Assembly: GCA_964409645.1 (NCBI GenBank)
Contig: CAYPEK010000034.1
Location: 1-37,425, forward strand
DNA length: 37,425 bases
Reading direction: 5' to 3'
Source of the DNA: CAYPEK01 sp964409645
GTDB taxonomy: Bacteria > UBP15 > UBA6099
In this document: piece after piece, positions 22,209 through 28,870 of the stretch
How positions within the stretch are numbered: the first letter of the stretch is position 1
Layout of the letters: every line of letters begins with the position of its first letter
The notes under the pieces: model-generated
The model's input: the letters and a program-made list of their open reading frames with translations, nothing else
What the model was told of the DNA's origin: nothing
The model's database searches: none
Translations under genes and position numbers: made by a program

Positions 22209-22461
22209 AATCCTTTCAAAACTTTTCGTGCCGCAATTCCCGCTTCGCACCGGAATTGCTTTCGGGGTTATCGGTAAGCGTAACGATATGGCCTATGTGC
22301 CACCCTCAAACTCTGTTTGAGGGTGCTTTATAGAGTATCATGTGCAGCGCGTAAGTAGGGGCACGTTGCAACGTGCCCGAACCGATTTGAAAAAGTTTCC
22401 CTTAAGAATCCCTTCAAAACTTTTCGTTCCGCAATTCCTGCTTCGCACCCGGAATTGCTTT
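22191..22461. repeat. Pair of imperfect direct repeats about 72 bases long, with hairpins between
   Basis: Copy 1 (22191-22262) and copy 2 (22389-22461) share the order GAAAAAGTTT, CTTAAGAATCC, TTCAAAACTTTTCGT, CGCAATTCC and CTTCGCACC, each ending in GGAATTGCTTT. Each copy contains an 8-bp hairpin (GCAATTCC with GGAATTGC). Between them are an 11-bp hairpin at 22301-22325 (CACCCTCAAAC with GTTTGAGGGTG) and a 20-base perfect palindrome at 22359-22378 (GGGCACGTTG then its complement). Variant CACCCTCAAA hairpins recur at 28681-28704. Confidence 0.8.
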
Positions 22462-22489
22462 TGATTCTTCAGCGGTGCCGCCCTAAATA

Positions 22490-22520
22490 TTTTGATATCG
22501 CGGCGGTCGGGATATCAAAA
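22490..22520. repeat. 10-bp inverted repeat
   Basis: TTTTGATATC (22490-22499) and GATATCAAAA (22511-22520) are perfect complements around an 11-base GC-rich loop. It lies in the same gene-free convergent region. A second overlapping pairing (GGGAT with ATCCC) is also possible. Confidence 0.6.
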
Positions 22521-22543
22521 TCCCGCCCTGCATAAAAATATTG

Positions 22544-22680
22544 CTTTCTGTCTTTCGCTATATTCTGTATTCTATATTCTTGTTTTTTGTTTTTTCCTAT
22601 CTACTATTCTACCACCCTACTATCTACTGTTTTTTTGCTTTTCTCTCGCTACTCGACACTCTATCCTCGCTACTGTTTTA
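22544..22680 (-). repeat. Module C low-complexity repeat, sense to the lipoprotein gene
   Basis: Read on the minus strand, the text starts right after the lipoprotein gene's stop with AACAGTAGCGAGGATAGAG. It continues through several TAGTAG/TAGAATAG units and then AAGAATATAGAATACAG and AATATAGCGAAAGA. The same order of phrases is found downstream of the GH116-like gene (6411-6505) on its own sense strand. Confidence 0.75.
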
Positions 22681-24537
22681 TCAATACGACCTGTCGATTT
22701 TTTTCGCGAGTTCGTTGAAGAGCGCCTTCACGGAATCGATCTCGGACTTGTGCGTCTTCTTCCACGCTACGGGCTGTTTGTTTTGCCATTCGACAACCGG
22801 CAACAACGTGTCGTATGCTTTCCTGAACTCGCCCGCTTTCTTGTAAAGGTATGCGAGGTCGGAATGCGCCTGCGTGAAGTATTTCTGCTCGGTGCGCGGG
22901 AAATCCTTCGGGAACGACTCGATCAATACTATCGCATCAGCGTCTTTCCCTATCTTCTTCAAAAGGCCCGCGATGTCATAGGGAACGGCATCGGCATACA
23001 TGATTTTCGCCACGCATTCCTGCGAAAGATCGCGAATATCCGCATAACAACCTGATTTTTCGAACGCCTCAACCGATTTTTGGTAAAACGAAACAGCTTT
23101 TGCGCCACTATTTTGCAAACCCGCAACAAGGTAGTTCGCAACGCCCATATTCTCATCGAATGATTTCAGCAGTTCAGACTGCGCGAGTTCCTGTTCGCCA
23201 AGGGCTGCAAATGCGTTTCCAAGATCAAAATGGGCGTCCGCGCCTTTATTGCCGTAGATATTGATCAGTTTCGTATAGGCTGTGGCCGTCTCGTCGTTAC
23301 GGTGCATGTAATAATTTGAGAGATAGACGCCGAGAGCGCCGTCGCTGCCTGCTTTTTCGTAGTACGGGATGGCGATGTCGTACCTGCGCAGTTTGTAATA
23401 GATGTTGGCAATCGGCAAATAGTCAGCGTCGGATGCCGTGATGAATTCCTGCTTGAAGCTGCCGAGGTCGAACAGCAGGGGCATGAAAACGTCTTCGAAC
23501 CCCGGACTCTGCCTCGGGTCGGAAGTGATATAAAGGACGGCGGCGCGCGAACCGTCGCCGCTTATTTTAAGTGAGCTGATTGCTCCTGAATCGCCGGCGA
23601 CCGGAAATTTATTTTGAACGGCGCCGTCCTCGGCAAGGATCGCCGCGAGTGAGCTGCCGCCGCTTTCGTATATCGCGAGCAGTTTTCCGCCGCCCGGGAA
23701 AGGCGCAAAAGCTCTTACATCATTTTTTAATATCAGCTTCGACTTTCCTGACGCCGTGTTATATCGATAAAGGCCCGTTCCAGCGCCTTTGGGAACTATA
23801 TAAAACAGCGAGTCTCCCGCGCGGTTCCACTGGGCGAAAAAGCCCGGCAGGTCCTCCGAGCAGGCCGATGGAACAACCACCGAAATCTTGCCGCTTTTGA
23901 TGTCGAGAATGTTCTGGCCGATCTTCATATCGCAGTTGCGCTGGTCGGTCAGTTTCGCCGATACGAACGCTATTTTGCCTCGGTTCGGGGAAAGTTTGAA
24001 GTCGAGCCTGAACTCGCCCTTGGCGCTTTTTACCGATTTGAACGGCGATTTTTTGCCTCCGGGCGCCTGAAGAACGCGTCCCGCGATCTCGACCGACATT
24101 GTCTGCGGGTCGAAGTTAGTCGTGACCGGCAACATCGCCGATGTGAACGGGTTCTCGTCGCATCGCACTTTAGCCTCGTCGAGTTGTGTCGCCGCCTTAG
24201 AATCGAAGTCGTACTTTTTCAGAGTCACGATGTTTGCGTCCGTTTTCTGGTCGCAGTTGGAGGTTCTCAGCTCAACAAAAATCACGGCGTTTTCGCCGGC
24301 GGGCCAGAACAGACTGTAAACGCCGGTGCCGTCCGGCGACGTATAGACCTGTCCGGACTCTCCGGTTTCGAGGTTTTTGACCGATATCCCCTGCAACGTC
24401 CTGCTTACGAACGCAACACGTTTGCTGTCGGGAGAGAACGCGATTCCATCGTTCGGGCTGCAGCCCGCAAGAGCGAGAACTGCGAAAGCCGTCGCCGCGA
24501 GCGCGAGAGCCGCGAGTGTTTTATGTCTGTGTTTCAT
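22681..24537 (-). CDS. Lipoprotein with TolB-like propeller and TPR repeats
   Basis: A 618-residue envelope protein. Residues 1-25 are a lipoprotein signal with the lipobox LAGC, giving Cys26 as the lipidated residue. Residues about 30-360 show WD40-like/TolB PD40 strands: IAFSPDSKRVAFVS at the start, then SPNRGKIAFVSAKL and SGDGSRAAVLYI. Residues about 375-600 are helical with TPR-like pairs: LPIANIYYKLRRYDIAIPYYEKA, DAHFDLGNAFAALGEQELAQ and HSDLAYLYKKAGEFRKAYDTL. Propeller plus TPR lipoproteins usually scaffold envelope complexes; no partner is named here. The start chosen is the ATG with AAAGGAG 9 bases upstream, 84 bases inside a longer open frame that lacks a signal sequence at its own start. 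Confidence 0.85.
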   Translation of the reverse strand: MKHRHKTLAALALAATAFAVLALAGCSPNDGIAFSPDSKRVAFVSRTLQGISVKNLETGESGQVYTSPDGTGVYSLFWPAGENAVIFVELRTSNCDQKTDANIVTLKKYDFDSKAATQLDEAKVRCDENPFTSAMLPVTTNFDPQTMSVEIAGRVLQAPGGKKSPFKSVKSAKGEFRLDFKLSPNRGKIAFVSAKLTDQRNCDMKIGQNILDIKSGKISVVVPSACSEDLPGFFAQWNRAGDSLFYIVPKGAGTGLYRYNTASGKSKLILKNDVRAFAPFPGGGKLLAIYESGGSSLAAILAEDGAVQNKFPVAGDSGAISSLKISGDGSRAAVLYITSDPRQSPGFEDVFMPLLFDLGSFKQEFITASDADYLPIANIYYKLRRYDIAIPYYEKAGSDGALGVYLSNYYMHRNDETATAYTKLINIYGNKGADAHFDLGNAFAALGEQELAQSELLKSFDENMGVANYLVAGLQNSGAKAVSFYQKSVEAFEKSGCYADIRDLSQECVAKIMYADAVPYDIAGLLKKIGKDADAIVLIESFPKDFPRTEQKYFTQAHSDLAYLYKKAGEFRKAYDTLLPVVEWQNKQPVAWKKTHKSEIDSVKALFNELAKKIDRSY

Positions 24538-24672
24538 CGAAGAAACTCCTTTCGGTTGACATGCGGATATTATAGCCTGTATTCCCCGCCGGAAAAATGA
24601 GGAAATAGGAAGAACGGGCAAATGGCTGATCTTCCCGCGATTAACGCTACAACTTTTATGATCTAAGAGTAT

Positions 24673-24773
24673 CTTAAAAACGGTACAAGTCCCTGTTTTT
24701 AAGAAGCCGACAGTTTAGGGGCAGACCAAGGCGGGGACTGGCAACGACGGGAAATGTACCGCCTTGAAGTAAC
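24673..24773 (+). repeat. Degenerate module B repeat in a divergent gap
   Basis: The 395-base gap between the lipoprotein and HEAT genes contains a 9-bp inverted repeat (CTTAAAAAC with GTTTTTAAG, 24673-24703). A diverged module B follows (GGGGACTGGCAACG then ATGTACC, 24728-24767, flanked by AAGGCGG and CCGCCTT arms). It ends CTTGAAGTAACATGA, close to the text after module B at 6640-6656. The rest of the gap must carry promoters for both genes; I see no convincing pair. Confidence 0.6.
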
Positions 24774-24932
24774 ATGAGAAGATGATATCGCGCTACAGCA
24801 TATCCCCCTTTAACATTTTTAGCTTTGTAGTGATATTCTGCCTGCCTGTTTCGTTATTCCACAATTCGGGAAAGAAATCTATTTAATTCCGCGCGAAAAT
24901 GAGTACAATAACTATTTTGGGGGAATTGTAAA

Positions 24933-25727
24933 ATGGTCAAGAAAACTACGAAAACAGATGACAAACAGCAGCTGCTTGAAAAGCTAAAGGCGACGGAAGA
25001 TGCTGATAAGAAAGTCGTCATTCTAAATAAACTGTCGGAGTATAAAGACCGGCGGATCCTCGACGAGATACTGAAGCTCGCGAGGAACGACAAGGACGAT
25101 GTGCGTGAGTCGGTGGTCGAGATACTTGCGCTGTACGACGCGGACGAGGCGCGGGCTGCGCTGAGGCGCGCGCTACAGGACAAGGCGTCGTTCGTGAAGA
25201 TGAAGGCGGCGGCCGGGCTTGGCGCGCAGATGGACAGTACGTCGATCGAATACATCGGCAAAATGATGAAGGACAAGGACGAACTTGTGAGACTCGAAGC
25301 GGTCGAAGCGCTTGGGTTGATCGGGGATGTCGAGGCGGAGAAGTACCTGCTGAAGGCGATGCGGGACGACACCGGGGCGCTCGTACGCGGGCACGCGGCG
25401 GAAGCGCTCGCGAAGATAAAGAGCAAAAACGCGTCGGCGGCGATCAGCGAGAAGCTTGTGACGGAGCATCAGGGTCACGCGCGGCTGAGGATGCTCGGCG
25501 CTCTGTATGGCCTCGGAAACAAGGCGGTCCTGCCCGAGATTATAAAGTTCCTGAAATCGAAGTCGTTTCGGTTGCGGTGCGTGGCGGTGAACAAGCTGTC
25601 GGACATAGTGACGAAGAGCAACCGCGATGTCATTTTCGAGGAAATGAACAAGCTGAAGAAGGTCGAGCAGTCGCCGGCGGTGAAGTCGGCGATCAAGAAC
25701 TTCTTCGCTGAAGCGCCGACGAAATAA
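24933..25727 (+). CDS. HEAT-repeat protein
   Basis: A 264-residue cytoplasmic protein made almost entirely of HEAT/PBS-lyase-like helical repeats after a charged N-terminal 30 residues. Repeat units of about 30 residues can be seen, such as ILDEILKLARNDKDDVRESV, ARAALRRALQDKASFVKMKA, IEYIGKMMKDKDELVRLEAV and AEKYLLKAMRDDTGALVRGH. The last repeats (KAVLPEIIKFLKSKSFRLRC) are followed by an acidic and basic tail. These repeats are protein-binding scaffolds; there is no catalytic motif and no cysteines suggesting bilin lyase activity. A GGGGGAATTG ribosome site precedes the ATG. It is monocistronic between divergent and convergent neighbours. Confidence 0.85.
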   Translation: MVKKTTKTDDKQQLLEKLKATEDADKKVVILNKLSEYKDRRILDEILKLARNDKDDVRESVVEILALYDADEARAALRRALQDKASFVKMKAAAGLGAQMDSTSIEYIGKMMKDKDELVRLEAVEALGLIGDVEAEKYLLKAMRDDTGALVRGHAAEALAKIKSKNASAAISEKLVTEHQGHARLRMLGALYGLGNKAVLPEIIKFLKSKSFRLRCVAVNKLSDIVTKSNRDVIFEEMNKLKKVEQSPAVKSAIKNFFAEAPTK

Positions 25728-25814
25728 TCGCACTGCGTCGGGCTCACGCAAATAGAATAATCCAACGAGAGCGCGTTACTTAATCTGTTTTGCCTGATTG
25801 CGGGCCGGTGTGGT

Positions 25815-26081
25815 TTACGTTTCTTTGGCGAGAGCGCTGCAGATGCGAGAGCGGAGGTCCGGCGGCAGATTGGCGGAACAGACGCATTTCTTGATCGTGC
25901 CGCGCAGTTCTGTTTCGAAAGTGAATCTGCCGTGACATTTCGGGCACGAGGAAAGGTGCGCCTGAATGAACCGGCAGGACTCCTCGTCTATCTCTTTATC
26001 CATAAATTCGTGGATGAGGCAGGCGACCCGTTCGCACTCGTTGCTCAAATCGCAGATTTTTCGGCCTTCGTTCATATTCAT
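25815..26081 (-). CDS. Zinc-binding anti-sigma factor (RsrA-like ZAS domain)
   Basis: An 88-residue cytoplasmic protein of the zinc anti-sigma class. The ligand set is present with the usual spacing: Cys16, then His42-x3-Cys46-x2-Cys49 (AHLSSCPKC). The helices CERVACLIHEFMDKEIDEE and FETELRGTIKKCVC match the RsrA/ChrR-type fold that caps a group 4 sigma factor. Extra cysteines (Cys10, Cys21, Cys36 and the late CVC) might allow redox switching. The cognate sigma gene is normally directly upstream, but upstream on this strand lies 320 bases of repeat DNA and then lnt, so it is an orphan. The first ATG sits 5 bases from a -10 box, so the mRNA is probably leaderless; a second in-frame ATG lies two codons later. 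Confidence 0.82.
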   Translation of the reverse strand: MNMNEGRKICDLSNECERVACLIHEFMDKEIDEESCRFIQAHLSSCPKCHGRFTFETELRGTIKKCVCSANLPPDLRSRICSALAKET

Positions 26082-26086
26082 TTATG

Positions 26087-26114
26087 ATAATAATAAATTT
26101 CCGGGAAGTGTCAA
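26087..26114 (-). promoter_or_regulatory. Consensus promoter of the anti-sigma gene
   Basis: On the minus strand a perfect TTGACA (26109-26114), a 16-base spacer and TATTAT (26087-26092) end 5 bases before the ATG. Transcription should start at the start codon. This form suits the housekeeping sigma factor, not a typical ECF promoter. Confidence 0.7.
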
Positions 26115-26243
26115 CGAGTGGACACGCATAGTTGTTATCAAGACCGGCGTGCCATACACAAAGTTTTTCTTGTACACGAGATAAAAAACAGTGTCATTAT
26201 GGGTTGGCTCTGTTGGGGAAACAGGTACTGTTTTTTCGCTTTT

Positions 26244-26403
26244 GTTGTTTTGTTAATACAGTCTTCCACGTGACCGCTTGCTGACGCGCGCGGCTCGGAT
26301 TTTCCCCAGCTACCAGCTACTAACTACCAGCTGCCAGTTACTGTTTTCAACTTTTTCTTTTCGTCTTTCCCTCTATCCTCGCTACCGGCTACTCGCTACT
26401 GCC
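26244..26403 (-). repeat. Composite repeat (modules C and A), sense to lnt
   Basis: Read on the minus strand it starts next to the lnt stop with GGCAGTAGCGAGTAGCC, GCGAGGATAGAGGGAAAGACG and several CTGGTAG units (module C). Module A follows (26264-26301, ending TCACGTGGAAG) and then the end of a module D-like sequence (TTAACAAAAC). The first 40 bases closely match those after the GH116-like gene at 6411-6450. No gene lies in the 322-base gap. Confidence 0.78.
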
Positions 26404-28077
26404 TTATCTTTTGCTTTTTTTCTTCTTTGGTTTGTCTGCCGGGGGAAGGGCGGGCTTTTCGGGCGCGGGAACCTTTTTGCCGCGTGTGGCGGCGAGTGCG
26501 GCCAGCGCGACGATAGCGAACGCTCCGCACAGCCACACTATCACGTCGCCGATGCGGGTGTAGAGCGTGAGCCCGTTCTGCGGGTAGATTGTTCCGAAGA
26601 GAGTTGTGACGTCGAACAGCTTTGTTTCTGCGACCGCGCGGCCGTACGGGTCGTAGAATCCGGAAACGCCGGAGTTGGCGGCCTGAACGACGAAGCGGCG
26701 GTTCTCGACGGCGCGGATGGCGGCCATCGCCGCGTGCTGGTATGCCGCGGGCGAGTGCAGGAACCACGCGTCGTCCGTCACGACGAAAAGGAACTCCGCG
26801 CCGCGCCGCGTGAACTCGCGCGCGTACTGCGGAAACACGGACTCGAAGCATATCATCACCGCGAAGTTGCCCATCCGCGACTTGAACAGCTTGTATTCAT
26901 GGCCGGGGAACGTGTCGTATTCATAGACGTTCTCGTCCAGCCATTTGCCGGCCCACGGGCTGATTTTCTCGACCGTCGAGCGGTACGGGACCGCCTCGCC
27001 GAACGGCACGATCTGCATCTTGCGGTACTCGCCGAGATAGCCGCGCTCGGGGTCGAACGCCGCCACAGAATTGTACGAGCGCTCGCGATCGTCCCAGTTA
27101 TAGACGCCGGTAACGAGCGTCGTGTTGTATATCATGATGCGGGTGAGCCATGCGTCCCGGTTGGCCGGCCCGTTGAGCCAGCTCAGAAACGTGACCGACT
27201 CGGGCCACGCTACCATGTCCGGATGCCTTTCCTGAACCGCGCGGTCGGTCATTTCGATGTGCTTCTGAAGGAACACTCCGTCCGAAACCTGCTGCTCCTT
27301 GGTGCTCTGGTCGAAACTCGGCTGGATGAGCGCGAGTGTTATGGGCCTGTCCGTGCCAAACGTCCGTGTTAGCTCGAACGCGCCGTAAGCGAGAGTGAAA
27401 ACGAGCAGCGCGGCGGCGGCGGCCCACATCGCGATGTCCGCCCGCGCGGGTTTCGGCGGCGCGGACTTACCCTTCGCGGCGCGTTTCATCAACATGTATT
27501 TTACGAACGTGAAAAGCGAAAAATTGAATACGGCGACGACGAACGAGATCAGAAACATGCCGCCGATCGAGGCTATCTGAGACGTGACGAGGTTGCGCGA
27601 CTGTGTGTAAGCAAGCGACCACCACGGAAGCGCGAGCATCCCGTGCGACATCGCGTATTCGAGCAGCACCCACAACGCGGCGGGCAGTATCACTTTGAAC
27701 GCGGGCGACGCGCGGCGCATCGCGCGGTTGGCGAGCATCGCCCACGGGATGAAGATCACGGGGATGACGACCGCGAACGCGGCGAAACCGAGCGACGCGG
27801 GGTAGCGGCAGACTGCGATCCACCAGAACAGCGACGCGAAGTAGGCGACACCGAAGAGGTATCCGCGGAGCGCGGCGCCGGCGAGCGTGGCGGCTTCGAG
27901 CGACCACGCGAGGGGAGCGAGCGCCAGCCAAGCTACGGGCGAGAGGTTGTACGGCGGGAACGATGAGACGAGCAGCAGCCCCGCGGCGGGCGCCGCGAGC
28001 AGCCGTATCGCCTTCAGGCGCGCCGGTTCAGATGTTGGGGAGGCCCCAGCTTGTGCGGATGGCTTTTTCTTCTTCAT
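26404..28077 (-). CDS. lnt: Apolipoprotein N-acyltransferase
   Basis: A 557-residue inner-membrane enzyme that adds the third acyl chain to lipoprotein N-terminal cysteines in diderm bacteria. About six hydrophobic helices occupy residues 20-235, with the typical SFPPYNLSPVAWLALAPL and ALPWWSLAYTQ segments. A periplasmic nitrilase-like domain follows. The catalytic triad matches the family: Glu293 in AWPES, Lys353 in YRKMQIVPFGE and Cys410 in MICFES. A final helix (VIVWLCGAFAIVALAAL) precedes a Lys-rich tail. The ATG at 28077 is chosen; an ATG five codons upstream is also possible. Both lie inside the end of the STAS gene, so translation is coupled. Its presence is the best evidence for an outer membrane. 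Confidence 0.93.
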   Translation of the reverse strand: MKKKKPSAQAGASPTSEPARLKAIRLLAAPAAGLLLVSSFPPYNLSPVAWLALAPLAWSLEAATLAGAALRGYLFGVAYFASLFWWIAVCRYPASLGFAAFAVVIPVIFIPWAMLANRAMRRASPAFKVILPAALWVLLEYAMSHGMLALPWWSLAYTQSRNLVTSQIASIGGMFLISFVVAVFNFSLFTFVKYMLMKRAAKGKSAPPKPARADIAMWAAAAALLVFTLAYGAFELTRTFGTDRPITLALIQPSFDQSTKEQQVSDGVFLQKHIEMTDRAVQERHPDMVAWPESVTFLSWLNGPANRDAWLTRIMIYNTTLVTGVYNWDDRERSYNSVAAFDPERGYLGEYRKMQIVPFGEAVPYRSTVEKISPWAGKWLDENVYEYDTFPGHEYKLFKSRMGNFAVMICFESVFPQYAREFTRRGAEFLFVVTDDAWFLHSPAAYQHAAMAAIRAVENRRFVVQAANSGVSGFYDPYGRAVAETKLFDVTTLFGTIYPQNGLTLYTRIGDVIVWLCGAFAIVALAALAATRGKKVPAPEKPALPPADKPKKKKSKR

Positions 28078-28444
28078 ATATCTCAAGCACATTGTCCACG
28101 CCGAGCGCCTTGATCGCCTTTAGGATCGGCTCGGCTTTGACGATGAATTTTACATCCTGTTTGGTGCGGTTGGTTTTATAGACAAGCGTGACGAGTCCGC
28201 CTATTCCGACGCTGTCGATGAACTCCACGCGGCCGAGGTCGATGAGCACGCGCTTCTCGCGTACTTTCTCGAACATCGCCGCAAGCTCGCTGTGGTTCGT
28301 GTAGTCGAGGCTCTTGCCCTTGCTGACGATAATGTAATAGTCCTCGCCCTCTTTGCCGGCGAAGTTCGCGGAGACGGGCATTCCGCATTTGGCGCAGAAG
28401 TTATTTTGTGGGGGCACGTGCGAGCCGCATTTCCCGCAGAACAT
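28028..28444 (-). CDS. Zinc-ribbon/STAS-domain fusion (anti-anti-sigma-like)
   Basis: A 138-residue cytoplasmic protein. The first 22 residues form a zinc ribbon (CGKCG at 3-7 and CAKCG at 17-21). Residues about 33-130 are a STAS domain: YYIIVSKGKSLDY, the helix SELAAMFEKV, the strand RVLIDLGRVEFIDSVGIGG and a helix after it. Ser78, in FIDSVGIGG, matches the serine phosphorylated by anti-sigma kinases in SpoIIAA-type antagonists. A zinc ribbon fused to STAS is an unusual pairing. No kinase or sigma gene is adjacent; the downstream gene is lnt, whose start overlaps it by about 50 bases. GGAGG lies 8 bases before the ATG. Confidence 0.85.
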   Translation of the reverse strand: MFCGKCGSHVPPQNNFCAKCGMPVSANFAGKEGEDYYIIVSKGKSLDYTNHSELAAMFEKVREKRVLIDLGRVEFIDSVGIGGLVTLVYKTNRTKQDVKFIVKAEPILKAIKALGVDNVLEIYEEEKAIRTSWGLPNI

Positions 28445-28682
28445 GTCGATTTCCTCCGCTTCCTCCCGGCGCGTTTGCCGTATTTTATCTATATTGTACC
28501 AACCGCAAGGCGTGGTTAATCGTAAATTTTAGCGGCGGCCGTGTCAACCTGCGCGCCGTTCTTTACAAATCGGGCGGTATAAATATAGTAATTCGTGAAG
28601 GCACATGGATACTGTTTATAAAAAGAGCGCCATCTCCGAATTTTATTCGGGGGTGATCCGCAACAAAGACGCAAGGCCGACA

Positions 28683-28703
28683 CCCTCAAAACGAATTTGA
28701 GGG
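28683..28703. repeat. CACCCTCAAA-type hairpin
   Basis: CCCTCAAA (28683-28690) and TTTGAGGG (28696-28703) form an 8-bp stem. It resembles the hairpin at 22301-22325, so it belongs to a second small repeat type. It lies in the 426-base gap between the STAS and GH89 genes, which also holds a 6-bp hairpin at 28636-28650 and the cluster at 28739-28834. Confidence 0.6.
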
Positions 28704-28738
28704 CGGCACAAGATTTTAAGGAATAATCAATATCAATC

Positions 28739-28834
28739 GCTCCCACGCTCCGCGTGGGAGCGGAGCAAAACGGACGCTCTGCGTCCGCCGACGCGGGAGC
28801 GTCGGAAGAAGCATTCCCACGCAGAGCGTGGGAA
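28739..28834. repeat. Cluster of four consecutive GC-rich hairpins
   Basis: Four perfect hairpins lie in 96 bases: 28739-28761 (GCTCCCACGC, loop TCC), 28771-28787 (CGGACGC, loop TCT), 28789-28804 (CGACGC, loop GGGA) and 28814-28834 (TTCCCACGC, loop AGA). The first and last share the CCCACGC arm. The cluster ends 37 bases before the GH89 start and would lie in its leader if transcription begins further upstream. Elements with TTCCCACGC arms are common interspersed repeats in several bacterial phyla. Confidence 0.8.
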
Positions 28835-28870
28835 CGATTAAATTAATTAGGAACTCTATACGGGGGGAAC

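Noticed and set aside
22191..22461. Possible CRISPR array
   Set aside because: There are only two imperfect copies of a 72-base unit, with hairpins and not spacers between, and no cas genes.
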